A DNA stretch of 6,645 nt from Opitutia bacterium. GTDB taxonomy: Bacteria; Verrucomicrobiota; Verrucomicrobiia; Opitutales; Seribacteraceae. This document shows positions 1 through 6,645 of this stretch, piece after piece (the stretch's first letter is position 1; each line of letters starts with the position of its first letter). The notes beneath the pieces were generated by a model. The model made no database searches. It had not been told where the DNA came from and was given only the letters and a program-made list of their open reading frames with translations. Position numbers and translations under genes: made by a program. Location: assembly GCA_018695085.1 (NCBI GenBank), contig JABHOU010000569.1, forward strand, positions 1 through 6,645, in the 5' to 3' direction.

Positions 1-1
1 C

Positions 2-286
2 TACATGATGATTTCCGGCGCCATATATTTCACCGGGGCTCTCGCCCTGTTGGTCTTGGGCATCTACTGGAAACGCGCCAGTCGGGTGGGCGCCTATCTC
101 GCACTAACCGCTGGAGGATTGGCGGTTTTCGGTCTTTACCCGGTACAGGAAGCAGTTGGACTCGAGAAAATAGAGGCTGCCCACGTAGGGCTTTTCGCAA
201 CTGGCGCAGCCCTCGTCCTGATGGTGCTGGGATCCCTTCTTTTCCCGGACAAGGAAATGCCGAACCAAGGAGAAACTGATGAGTGA
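2..286 (+). CDS. Sodium:solute symporter, C-terminal fragment (5' end outside window)
   Basis: This is the last 94 residues of an inner-membrane Na+-coupled transporter, probably of the sodium:solute symporter (SSS) family. The frame is open to the left edge, so the ATG at 5 is probably internal. Three hydrophobic helices are visible: one ending in GIYWKRAS, a second around GAYLALTAGGLAVFGLYP, and a third around VGLFATGAALVLMVLGSLLF, followed by a short charged tail. The GIYWKRA-x-x-x-GA junction between helices is typical of the last helices of SSS proteins. The substrate-determining part lies outside the window. The stop codon overlaps the start of the next small gene by 8 bases, which suggests translational coupling. 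Family is fairly likely; the substrate is unknown. Confidence 0.75.
   Translation, partial: YMMISGAIYFTGALALLVLGIYWKRASRVGAYLALTAGGLAVFGLYPVQEAVGLEKIEAAHVGLFATGAALVLMVLGSLLFPDKEMPNQGETDE
267..273 (+). promoter_or_regulatory. Strong ribosome binding site for the small membrane peptide
   Basis: AAGGAGA lies inside the end of the symporter gene, with its GGAG core 6 bases before the ATG at 279. It is the only well-placed Shine-Dalgarno site in the window, and it supports the 52-residue reading frame as a real translated gene. Confidence 0.7.
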
Positions 287-437
287 TTGGATAACGATCT
301 GGTCGATACTGCTAGCAGGGGGTATCGGAATATACACCGTGATGGCCATCTTCGTAGCCATCGGAGGCGCGAAGGACATTCGGAAACTGTTTCGCTCCAT
401 GGATAAGAAAAAACGGGATAAGGAAAAAGATTCTTGA
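279..437 (+). CDS. Small single-helix membrane protein, possible symporter accessory subunit
   Basis: This gene encodes 52 residues. It starts MSDWITIWSILLAGGIGIY, has one hydrophobic helix over about residues 5-29, and ends in a very basic, charged tail (KKKRDKEKD). By the positive-inside rule the tail should be cytoplasmic. Its ATG lies within the symporter's final codons (ATGAGTGA overlap) and is preceded by a strong ribosome binding site, so the two proteins are probably co-translated. Small single-helix partners are known for other transporters, such as the MetS-type small subunits of NSS-family importers and the two-helix DUF4212 partners of some SSS permeases. This protein is shorter than DUF4212 and I do not recognise its family. 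The accessory role is inferred from position, overlap and topology only. Confidence 0.7.
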   Translation: MSDWITIWSILLAGGIGIYTVMAIFVAIGGAKDIRKLFRSMDKKKRDKEKDS

Positions 438-489
438 AGCACATAAACAATTTCGACGTAAAGCCTCATTCTTGCTAAAACCCACCCCA

Positions 490-3075
490 ATGACCATGCC
501 CTTTAGACGTTTTGTGGTTTTGGCTGCGATTGCCTCCGTATTCGCTTGTTCTTTGGCAAACGCCAAAAAGTCCGAAGCCATCCCCCCCTGGAACCAATGG
601 ATTGAGCCGGACTTTCCTTTTTTCTCAGCCGCAGTGGACGCCCGTGAAAAAGGGGTGGGAAACAATCTTACGCCACGGGCCTTGGTCTTTCCCTTGGGGG
701 ATAATCATTTTCTGGCCTATGACCTGGACTTGTTGCGTGTGGCGGTGGCGTGGAAGACCAAGGGCGTACCTTTCGTAAACGCGAGCATGTCGGTGAACAG
801 TTACCCCTACCAACTCAAGAAGGTGGGAGGAGGCCAAAAAGCTCTGCCCAAGCCAAATGGGGAAATTCTCTTTCAAAACGGCATCTATCCGGGAGTGGGC
901 TCAGGCTCGCCCAACTTCACCGACAGGCGCCCTCCCCCACCCACAGAAACAGAAGTAGGACGCGGCGGAATCCATCCCCAGCTGGCTCGGTTCCTGGGCA
1001 TCGATATCCAGTCCGGAGCCGAGATAGAATACGTTGTGGCCAACACTCGAATAAGGGAAAGCTTCGGTCTCAAGAAAGACGGTTTGACCCGTCGGCTGAA
1101 AGTGGATGCTCACAAAAAACCTCTCTACCTAGTACTGGCGAAGGAGGATGCCGATCACCCGAAGTTCATTTGCCGGGGGAAAGGAAGCATCGAGTCAAGG
1201 AAGGGTCATGTCGTGTGCCTGCTGCCCGCTTCAAGCAAGCAGGAGAAAATATCCCTGGTCCTCCCGCTCACTGGTAATCCAACCAAGCCAAGCGAACCAA
1301 GCGCAAAGCGCTGGGAAAAAGAGATTAGGCTCCCACTAACAGAGAAGAAGGAAGGAGGCCCTCTTCATTTCGAACCGATCCCCCTGCCTCTTGATAATCC
1401 TTATAAGCGAGGTATCCGAGCCGCAGGCATTGACTTCTTCAAGGACGGGCGAGTCGCTTTGGTTACCTTCGACGGCGACGTCTGGATGGGAGAAGGATTG
1501 CGACTTGGTTCTGAGGAAGTGAAGTGGTCCCGCTTCGCATCCGGTTTGCACGAACCCCTTGGATTACGGTTGCGCGAGGAGGAAATCTTCGTATTCGACC
1601 GCAACGGGCTCTGGCGCCTTCATGACCGGGATGGTAATGGCGAGGCGGACTACCATGAACTTTATTGCTCGCAAATCGACCAGACCGCGGAAACCCGGGA
1701 ATTCGCTTCCGCCCTCGAGGTCATGAAGGATGGAAGCTTCCTCGTTTGCAAGCCAGGTCAGACCGGAAGTACCATCGGACGCTCTTCGGGGGCCATTCTG
1801 CGAATTTCTACGGATGGCCGAAAAGTCACTCGATTGGCTCAGGGCTTTCGACAACCCTACCTTGGCTATGATCCCGTTACCGATCAAATTGCGGCCAGCG
1901 ATCAGCAAGGGCATTTCGTTCCTTCTACCCCAGTGGACTTCGTGAAAAAAGGGGCGTTTTACGGTCACCCGAACGAACCTGCGGATAAGGATAGGCTAGT
2001 TTCCCCTCCACTTACCTGGATTCCACACCAGGAATGCGGTTCCGGGGCAGCCATTATCTGGATGCGCGAAAGCAAGATGGGACCGCTAGCGGATCAGCCG
2101 ATCCTTCTGTCGTTCAATCCTCCGCGCCTCTTCCAAATACATGCCGAGATCAACGAGTTCGTCACGCAGGGCGGCGTCACGCCCTTGCCCCTGGCTTTGG
2201 ACGATCCCTTGCTCAAGGGAGCGATAAATCCAGCGGACGGCACCCTCTACCTGACTGGGTTCAATATCTGGGGGACGAAAGCAAAAGGGAAAACCTTCCT
2301 CGGTAGGGTGCGCCCCAATCCAAAGCACGCTTGGACCACTCCCACCCATGCACAAGTGGCAAAACGCGGCATTTTTCTCCGTTTCGCCACGCCGCTTAAC
2401 CTCGAAAGCGCATCTAAAGCTGAATCCTACGAGGTGCGGCGTTGGAACTACAAGCGGACGCCTAACTACGGGTCACCTCACTACAAACTGGACGAGACAA
2501 AAGGCACCGAAACCTTGCCCGTGGCCTCGGTGAAAGTATCCAAGGACAAACATTCCGTGTTCCTCGGCGTGCCCGACATGCGAGAGGTCATGCAAATCGA
2601 GGTTGGATACAAGATGAATGCAAACGACGGCACCCGTATTCAAAGCAAGACCTTCCTCACCGCCCATCTCCTGCGTAAAATGGCCTTGGATGAACAAGGG
2701 TTTGCCAACAATCGAGTAAACTTGAAAGTCGATGGCTTGATCCCCGCGAAGAAGCCTCCCGCCAAGCCAAGCATCGAAAAGGGGAAAGCTCTTTACGCCC
2801 AACTCGGTTGCGTCGCCTGCCACTCTATAGACGGTTCTCGGGAGGGAAAAACAGGACCCAGTTGGCTCGGACTCTTTGGGTCCAAACGCAAACTGACGAC
2901 TGGCCAAGTGGTGATCGCCGACGAGGCCTACCTACGCGAATCCATTCTAAATCCTTCGACCAAGGTAGCCGAGGGCGCCGTCAACGGAGAAGCGGGTATG
3001 CCCATTTACGAGGGGGTCCTCAACGAGGAACAAATCCAATCGATCATCCTCTACGCCCGCTCGCTGGGCAAGTGA
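490..3075 (+). CDS. Secreted DUF6797 / propeller / cytochrome c multidomain protein (PVC-type CxxCH)
   Basis: This is an 861-residue exported heme protein, probably acting in the periplasm as an oxidoreductase or electron-transfer protein. A signal peptide covers residues 1-25 (RR, hydrophobic core, cleavage after ANA); a poor lipobox-like VFAC ends at C20. Residues about 35-290 resemble DUF6797 (FPFFSAAVDAR, NNLTPRALVFPLG, YDLDLLRVAVAW). Residues about 303-610 look like the propeller of L-sorbosone dehydrogenase-like proteins, with a calcium-loop-like DRDGNGEAD at 379-387. Residues about 615-740 resemble a beta-sandwich linker. The C-terminal cytochrome c has CVACH at 774-778 and probable axial ligand M837 in AGMPIY, with DEAYLRESILNP as in COX2/cbb3-like cytochromes. 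ATG 490 is preferred over TTG 472 because it begins directly at the signal peptide; ATG 496 is also possible. No clear Shine-Dalgarno site is present. It lies 52 bases after the small membrane gene, so co-transcription is plausible. Substrate and cofactor are unknown. Confidence 0.85.
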   Translation: MTMPFRRFVVLAAIASVFACSLANAKKSEAIPPWNQWIEPDFPFFSAAVDAREKGVGNNLTPRALVFPLGDNHFLAYDLDLLRVAVAWKTKGVPFVNASMSVNSYPYQLKKVGGGQKALPKPNGEILFQNGIYPGVGSGSPNFTDRRPPPPTETEVGRGGIHPQLARFLGIDIQSGAEIEYVVANTRIRESFGLKKDGLTRRLKVDAHKKPLYLVLAKEDADHPKFICRGKGSIESRKGHVVCLLPASSKQEKISLVLPLTGNPTKPSEPSAKRWEKEIRLPLTEKKEGGPLHFEPIPLPLDNPYKRGIRAAGIDFFKDGRVALVTFDGDVWMGEGLRLGSEEVKWSRFASGLHEPLGLRLREEEIFVFDRNGLWRLHDRDGNGEADYHELYCSQIDQTAETREFASALEVMKDGSFLVCKPGQTGSTIGRSSGAILRISTDGRKVTRLAQGFRQPYLGYDPVTDQIAASDQQGHFVPSTPVDFVKKGAFYGHPNEPADKDRLVSPPLTWIPHQECGSGAAIIWMRESKMGPLADQPILLSFNPPRLFQIHAEINEFVTQGGVTPLPLALDDPLLKGAINPADGTLYLTGFNIWGTKAKGKTFLGRVRPNPKHAWTTPTHAQVAKRGIFLRFATPLNLESASKAESYEVRRWNYKRTPNYGSPHYKLDETKGTETLPVASVKVSKDKHSVFLGVPDMREVMQIEVGYKMNANDGTRIQSKTFLTAHLLRKMALDEQGFANNRVNLKVDGLIPAKKPPAKPSIEKGKALYAQLGCVACHSIDGSREGKTGPSWLGLFGSKRKLTTGQVVIADEAYLRESILNPSTKVAEGAVNGEAGMPIYEGVLNEEQIQSIILYARSLGK

Positions 3076-3104
3076 GCAGAACCAATAAATCTAAAAATAG
3101 TTGC

Positions 3105-4136
3105 TTAGCGCTTTGTCTCGGGCAGGAGTTGACTTTCGAAGCCGACGAGATCTAAAGGTTTAACTTTCTTTCGACCCCCGCCAAAACTAAAGGTAGTGGG
3201 CTTGTAGGGCCCCACGAAGTCTACATTCATATCCACCGTGATGTTTTTCTCCAGGCCCATACACCAGAAGACACCGTTGATAATTACGCGACGTACCCCT
3301 TCGCTGACAATGTCCTCGGATGCGCCTTGAGTACTGGCAAAAACGCGACCTTTCTTACCTGACTTTGATTTGTATTCACGGACCCATATACAAGGGCTTG
3401 GCGGTTTGTCCGCCAAAGGCTTGCCATCGGGCTTCATGGAGTCCAGCACTTGATTCTTGCCTAGGATTACTGATCCCTCGATCGGAACGGCACTGTAGGC
3501 TCCCGCCATGGCGTGCATGTCATTCACGCCGCGCACAACGGGATGATCCTTCTGGTCGGGAACCACGAACATGCGAGTACTGTACCTGTGGTTACGACCG
3601 TAATGACCGGCACCTTCCCTTGGTCTCCAAGTTTCGCCAATTACTTGTCGACCGAAACCCCAGTCATAGCTTTTGTCTCTTGAATTGTAGTTATACTTGC
3701 TGTTCTTTCCCTTAAGGCCATTGAAACCATGGGTGGTGGTTCGCAACCCGAGAACTGGACCGCCACGGTCCAGATAGTCGGTGAAATGCTTCATAGTAGC
3801 ATCATCCGGATGCAGAAAACGGAGAAACAGAAACATCATGTCGGCTTTATCAAGAGCCTCCATTCCAGGAATCTTGGATGATCCTGGTTTTATGAATCCA
3901 TCTTCGTCCAAACCAAACAGTACGGTGCACTTGAATCCATAGCGCTTGGCTAAAATACGTGCAATGGCGGGACAGGTTTCTTCACCTCGATATTCGTGAT
4001 CGCTCGCGATGAAGACGATATGCTTACCCTTGCCGGGTCCGGATTTCCCCTCATAAACAAGAGGATCGGCAAAGATGGCTGAAGAAAAAAGCATCGAAGT
4101 TAGGAAGGCCAAGGAGAATGCAATCAATTTAATCAT
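3105..4136 (-). CDS. Secreted ThuA-like domain protein
   Basis: This is a 343-residue protein of the ThuA-like group, which has a glutamine-amidotransferase-like flavodoxin fold and was named after a rhizobial trehalose utilisation protein. The enzymatic role of these proteins is not settled. A signal peptide covers residues 1-23 (MIKLIAFSLAFLTSMLFSSA, then IFA before DPLVY). The domain begins at KHIVFIASDHEYRGEE (38-53). It continues with a DKADMMFLFLRF strand (96-107), GLRTTTHGF (130-138), DWGFGRQVIGETW (158-170) and RVFASTQGASEDIVSEGVRR (264-283). The start at 4136 is preferred to the ATG at 4199 because it places the signal peptide at the N-terminus; the extra 21 residues look like leader sequence. 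It converges with the cytochrome gene 29 bases away, with no terminator hairpin seen between them, and diverges from the glycosidase gene. Its base composition looks lower in GC than its neighbours. Confidence 0.85.
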   Translation of the reverse strand: MIKLIAFSLAFLTSMLFSSAIFADPLVYEGKSGPGKGKHIVFIASDHEYRGEETCPAIARILAKRYGFKCTVLFGLDEDGFIKPGSSKIPGMEALDKADMMFLFLRFLHPDDATMKHFTDYLDRGGPVLGLRTTTHGFNGLKGKNSKYNYNSRDKSYDWGFGRQVIGETWRPREGAGHYGRNHRYSTRMFVVPDQKDHPVVRGVNDMHAMAGAYSAVPIEGSVILGKNQVLDSMKPDGKPLADKPPSPCIWVREYKSKSGKKGRVFASTQGASEDIVSEGVRRVIINGVFWCMGLEKNITVDMNVDFVGPYKPTTFSFGGGRKKVKPLDLVGFESQLLPETKR

Positions 4137-4256
4137 GTGAATCGAGGTTTGTTTTTGGGTGAATCCTAGAACCTTGATCGCAGGCATGAAATTGTCCATG
4201 CTAGAATTAAGTATCCTATTGCTTTTGCAGGAGGACCTGCTTCAAGACTCTCCTTC
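4137..4256. promoter_or_regulatory. Divergent intergenic region between ThuA-like and glycosidase genes
   Basis: These 120 bases must carry the upstream signals of both the ThuA-like gene (leftward) and the glycosidase gene (rightward), so shared control is plausible. On the plus strand TAGAAT at 4202-4207 matches a -10 box at five of six positions, but no good -35 lies at the usual distance. No convincing sigma70 pair was found on the minus strand. A short inverted repeat lies at 4227-4240. The region also contains the ATG at 4199 (minus strand), rejected as the ThuA-like start. Confidence 0.45.
4227..4240. repeat. Perfect 5-bp inverted repeat with AGGA loop
   Basis: GCAGG-AGGA-CCTGC forms perfect 5-base arms around a 4-base centre, 16 bases before the glycosidase ATG. 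The left arm and loop contain AGGAGG (4229-4234), the full anti-16S match, but it ends 22 bases before the ATG, too far for a normal ribosome binding site. It could be a small operator, an mRNA hairpin, or chance. Arms this short arise by chance fairly often. Confidence 0.35.
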
Positions 4257-5564
4257 ATGTTTCGCCTCATTCTGACTTCCCTTTCCTTTCTTTCCTCTGT
4301 CCTTTTGGCAGAGCATTCAGTGGTTTCCCGAGGACAGGCGTACTCCGTATTGACTGCCGCCAAGGAAGGCAATTCATCCCGGGACAAAAGGACGGACGGA
4401 CTGGAAGGCAAAATTTTCACTGGTTATCAGGGTTGGTTTCGCGCAACCGGGGATGGCTCGGGCCTTGGTTTTAGTCATTATGAAAAAAACGGAAAGTTCG
4501 AACCTGGTTCATGCTCCATCGATCTTTGGCCCGACCTGAAGGATTTTACACCGGCGGAAAAGTTTGCCACGCCTTTCCGTCATGCCGGTGGCGGGGTGGC
4601 CCATGTCTTTAGTTCGCTCCATCCCCTGACCGTCAACCGGCACTTCCAATGGATGAAGGAATACCAAATTGACGGGGCCTTCGTTCAACGCTTTGCCATA
4701 CATGGTTCAAAGGAGCCAAAGGACCATCGACGGCTCAAGTTCGAGAACCAAAAACTCATGCTCTGCCGGGACGCTGCCATTCGGAACGATCGCCACTGGG
4801 CCTTGATGTACGACTTGTCAGGAATCGACAACCAGGATTTCGAACGCCTGGCCGAGGACTGGAAGAACTTAAGAAAACGCATGCAACTCGGAACGGACCC
4901 TAAAGACTCCGCTTACCTGCGCTTGAATGGAAAACCATTGGTGGGCATCTGGGGGGTCGGTTTTAATGATGACCGTGAATATGGGCTTGAGAAGACGGAA
5001 TGGTTCATCCGCCTGCTTAAGCACAACCCGGACTGGGGGGGCATGAGCATCCTTCTGGGCGTACCCTATTACTGGAGAGACTTGGATCGCGATGCAGTTG
5101 CCGATCCCAAACTTCATCGGATACTTGACATGGCTGACGTGATCAGCCCCTGGTCCGTCGGCCGTTATTCCGGCTTACCCGATGACTATGCCGAAATTGT
5201 TTCCCGACAAGTAGCTGATCGGAAATGGTGCGATCAACGAAAGATCGATTACCTGCCAGTCCTGTTCCCCGGGTTCAGTTGGAAAAACATGAAGGGACCG
5301 ACAAGCGTTTCCATTCCGAGACAAGGCGGAAAGTTTTTCCGCAAGCAATTTCAGGCCACCGCCCTGGCTGGAAGTACCTCCGCATACGTCGCGATGTTTG
5401 ACGAGATGGATGAAGGGACGGTCGTTTTCAAATGTACCAATCAGGTTCCCATCGGGAAATCATCTTTCGAAACATTCAAAGGTCTTCCCTCCGATCATTA
5501 CCTTAAGCTTTGCCGTGATGGGCGTCGGATGATTCGGGAAGGCATTGCCCAAGACAAAAGATAA
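4257..5564 (+). CDS. Secreted GH71/99-like glycoside hydrolase
   Basis: This 435-residue protein resembles the group annotated as glycoside hydrolase family 71/99-like (older label xylosidase/arabinosidase), a TIM-barrel group that includes endo-acting alpha-mannosidases (GH99) and alpha-1,3-glucanases (GH71). A signal peptide covers about residues 1-18 (MFRLILTSLSFLSSVLLA). Family-type motifs follow: GKIFTGYQGWF (51-61), FVQRF (142-146), ALMYDLSGID (182-191), LNGKPLVGIWGVGF (223-236), LPVLFPGFSW (333-342) and AYVAMFDEMDEGT (376-388). In the last motif E383 and E386 match the spacing of the paired catalytic glutamates of GH99 enzymes (NEWHEGT; E333/E336 in the Bacteroides xylanisolvens enzyme), so it is probably active. 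The residue assignment is by motif resemblance, not alignment. The start is the first ATG in frame and opens the signal peptide, but has no close Shine-Dalgarno site. Exported, it would act on external or periplasmic glycans. The substrate is unknown. Confidence 0.8.
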   Translation: MFRLILTSLSFLSSVLLAEHSVVSRGQAYSVLTAAKEGNSSRDKRTDGLEGKIFTGYQGWFRATGDGSGLGFSHYEKNGKFEPGSCSIDLWPDLKDFTPAEKFATPFRHAGGGVAHVFSSLHPLTVNRHFQWMKEYQIDGAFVQRFAIHGSKEPKDHRRLKFENQKLMLCRDAAIRNDRHWALMYDLSGIDNQDFERLAEDWKNLRKRMQLGTDPKDSAYLRLNGKPLVGIWGVGFNDDREYGLEKTEWFIRLLKHNPDWGGMSILLGVPYYWRDLDRDAVADPKLHRILDMADVISPWSVGRYSGLPDDYAEIVSRQVADRKWCDQRKIDYLPVLFPGFSWKNMKGPTSVSIPRQGGKFFRKQFQATALAGSTSAYVAMFDEMDEGTVVFKCTNQVPIGKSSFETFKGLPSDHYLKLCRDGRRMIREGIAQDKR

Positions 5565-5618
5565 TCGGTCCAATCAAAACTCATTTCAATTGACTCTTCC
5601 GTGAAACATGGGAGCGTC

Positions 5619-5647
5619 TTGAAAGGGGGATTTGTTATGTTTATTAA
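5619..5647 (+). promoter_or_regulatory. Candidate sigma70-like promoter of the aminotransferase gene
   Basis: TTGAAA (5619-5624, five of six to consensus) is followed after 17 bases by TATTAA (5642-5647, four of six). Transcription would begin near 5654, leaving an AT-rich leader of about 25 bases before the ATG at 5681. The 116-base gap after the glycosidase and this signal suggest a separate transcript. No clear terminator hairpin was seen in 5565-5618; the only symmetrical element is TCAATTGA at 5586-5593. Confidence 0.4.
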
Positions 5648-5680
5648 TGATAACCCAGCATAAATTCATTTTTTCATTTC

Positions 5681-6645
5681 ATGTCATTACAACTTTTTAC
5701 GCCACCCTCACGAATTCTTATGGGACCGGGACCAAGCGATGCACCGCCCTCCGTATTGAGCGCGATGAGTCAAACTCTTGTCGGTCACCTCGACCCCTCC
5801 TTCGTCCAAATGATGGAAGAAATCAAGGAGATGCTTCGAAAGGTCTTCCTGACTGAAAACGAAATGACGTTTCCGATCAGCGGGACTGGTAGCGCGGGAA
5901 TGGAATTTTGCTTTGTCAACCTGATCGAACCGGGTGACGAGGTGATCGTTGGCGTCAATGGAGTATTCGGCGGTCGCATGGCCGAGGTTGCCGCACGTTG
6001 CGGGGCAAACGTGACCAAGGTTTCGGCGGATTGGGGACGAATCATCGAACCTGCACAGATTGCCGAGGCACTAGATAGAGTTAGTAATCCTAAACTTGTC
6101 GCCATCGTACACGCCGAAACATCCACAGGTGCACTCACTCCCATCGAGGAAATTTCCAAGCTGGCCCATGACGCCGGGGCCCTTCTTCTGGTGGATGCGG
6201 TGACTTCGCTGGGAGGATGCCCCGTGCGAATTGATGACTGGAAAATTGATGCCGTATACAGCGGAACACAAAAATGCTTGAGTTGCCCTCCTGGTCTGGC
6301 TCCCGTCTCCCTAAGCGAGCAAGCCATGCAGAAAGTGAAGAACCGCGAGCACGGAGCTCAGAGCTGGTATTTGGATGTCAATCTGCTGGCCAACTACTGG
6401 GGTGAGGGAGCCCGCGTCTACCATCATACCGCACCGATTTCCATGAACTACGCCTTGCACGAATCACTTCGGTTGGCTTTGGAGGAAGGACTCGAAAATC
6501 GTTGGGCTCGTCATGAAAGCAATCACAACCGCTTGAAGGCAGGTCTTGGTGACCTAGGCTTGAGCCTAACCGCTCAGGAAGGCCACCGACTCTGGCAACT
6601 AAATGCAGTGGGCGTACCCGATGGAGTGGACGAAGCCGGCGTGAG
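5681..6645 (+). CDS. Class V PLP aminotransferase, alanine/serine-glyoxylate type (3' end outside window)
   Basis: The first 321 codons of a cytoplasmic PLP enzyme of the alanine-glyoxylate / serine-glyoxylate aminotransferase group, which moves an amino group from alanine, serine or a related donor to glyoxylate or another oxo acid. The reading frame stays open to the right edge. The N-terminus reads MSLQLFTPPSRILMGPGPSD, with GPGPSD at 15-20 and GHLDP shortly after. PLP-site features are SGTGSAG at 67-73 (phosphate loop), HAETSTG at 144-150, D172 in VDAVTSLGG (pairs with the pyridine nitrogen) and K198 in YSGTQKCLSC (Schiff-base lysine). HHTAP and HRLWQLNAV follow. The start at 5681 is preferred over the in-frame ATG at 5720 because it keeps the PPSRIL segment usual in the family. 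No Shine-Dalgarno site is visible. The group also contains ureidoglycine-glyoxylate (PucG) and phosphonate transaminases, so the donor cannot be fixed. The C-terminal substrate arginine lies outside the window. Confidence 0.9.
   Translation, partial: MSLQLFTPPSRILMGPGPSDAPPSVLSAMSQTLVGHLDPSFVQMMEEIKEMLRKVFLTENEMTFPISGTGSAGMEFCFVNLIEPGDEVIVGVNGVFGGRMAEVAARCGANVTKVSADWGRIIEPAQIAEALDRVSNPKLVAIVHAETSTGALTPIEEISKLAHDAGALLLVDAVTSLGGCPVRIDDWKIDAVYSGTQKCLSCPPGLAPVSLSEQAMQKVKNREHGAQSWYLDVNLLANYWGEGARVYHHTAPISMNYALHESLRLALEEGLENRWARHESNHNRLKAGLGDLGLSLTAQEGHRLWQLNAVGVPDGVDEAGV

Noticed and set aside
472..489. TTG at 472 as the start of the 867-residue version of the cytochrome gene
   Set aside because: It adds six residues before a normal signal peptide, has no Shine-Dalgarno site, and ATG 490 follows in frame.
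750..1277. 175-residue plus-strand frame inside the cytochrome gene
   Set aside because: It has a low-complexity, Arg/Ser/Gly-rich composition typical of an out-of-frame shadow; the overlapping frame has recognisable domain motifs.
1300..1312. AGCGC-AAA-GCGCT perfect inverted repeat
   Set aside because: It is short, inside a coding linker region, and has no U-run after it, so a terminator or regulatory role is not supported.
2473..2907. 144-residue minus-strand frame opposite the cytochrome domain
   Set aside because: It is antisense to the CVACH-containing region, which is clearly coding on the plus strand.
3076..3104. Bidirectional terminator between the convergent genes
   Set aside because: No hairpin with flanking T-runs can be found in these 29 bases; only short A-rich sequence is present.
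4137..4199. ATG at 4199 (minus strand) as the start of the ThuA-like gene
   Set aside because: It would put 21 ordinary residues ahead of a clear signal peptide that begins at the ATG at 4136.
5632..5856. 74-residue plus-strand frame at the start of the aminotransferase
   Set aside because: It overlaps the candidate promoter and the real N-terminus in another frame and has no family features.
5785..6327. 180-residue open frame on the minus strand
   Set aside because: It lies antisense to the aminotransferase, whose plus-strand frame carries all expected PLP-site motifs. The minus frame resembles no known protein.

Overview
The window looks like chromosomal DNA of a PVC-superphylum bacterium, most likely a marine or aquatic Verrucomicrobiota. 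This rests on three things: an N-terminal DUF6797-type region joined to a propeller and a PVC-style C-terminal CxxCH cytochrome; a secreted ThuA-like protein of the kind expanded in Verrucomicrobiota and Planctomycetota; and weak or absent Shine-Dalgarno sites on most genes. The lineage is inferred from protein style, not from a marker gene.

Layout. At the left edge is the C-terminal end of a sodium:solute symporter (to 286). It overlaps by 8 bases a 52-residue single-helix membrane peptide (279-437). A large secreted multidomain cytochrome c protein follows on the same strand (490-3075) after a 52-base gap, so these three may form one operon. Only 29 bases separate it from a convergent gene for a secreted ThuA-like protein (3105-4136, minus strand). 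A 120-base divergent intergenic region, holding a short perfect inverted repeat, leads to a secreted glycoside hydrolase of the GH71/99-like group (4257-5564). After a 116-base gap with a plausible sigma70-like promoter comes a PLP-dependent class V aminotransferase of the alanine/serine-glyoxylate type, starting at 5681 and running off the right edge.

How the genes may work together. Three consecutive products carry export signals, and two of them belong to groups linked to carbohydrate metabolism (GH71/99-like, ThuA-like). The cytochrome protein has a propeller of the sugar-dehydrogenase-like type. With the upstream Na+-coupled symporter this suggests a locus for extracellular glycan cleavage, periplasmic oxidation of released products and their uptake. 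No substrate can be read from the sequence. The aminotransferase is probably separate central metabolism (glyoxylate/serine/alanine). No RNA genes, insertion sequences, CRISPR arrays or integration sites were seen, and no stretch over 300 bases lacks a gene.
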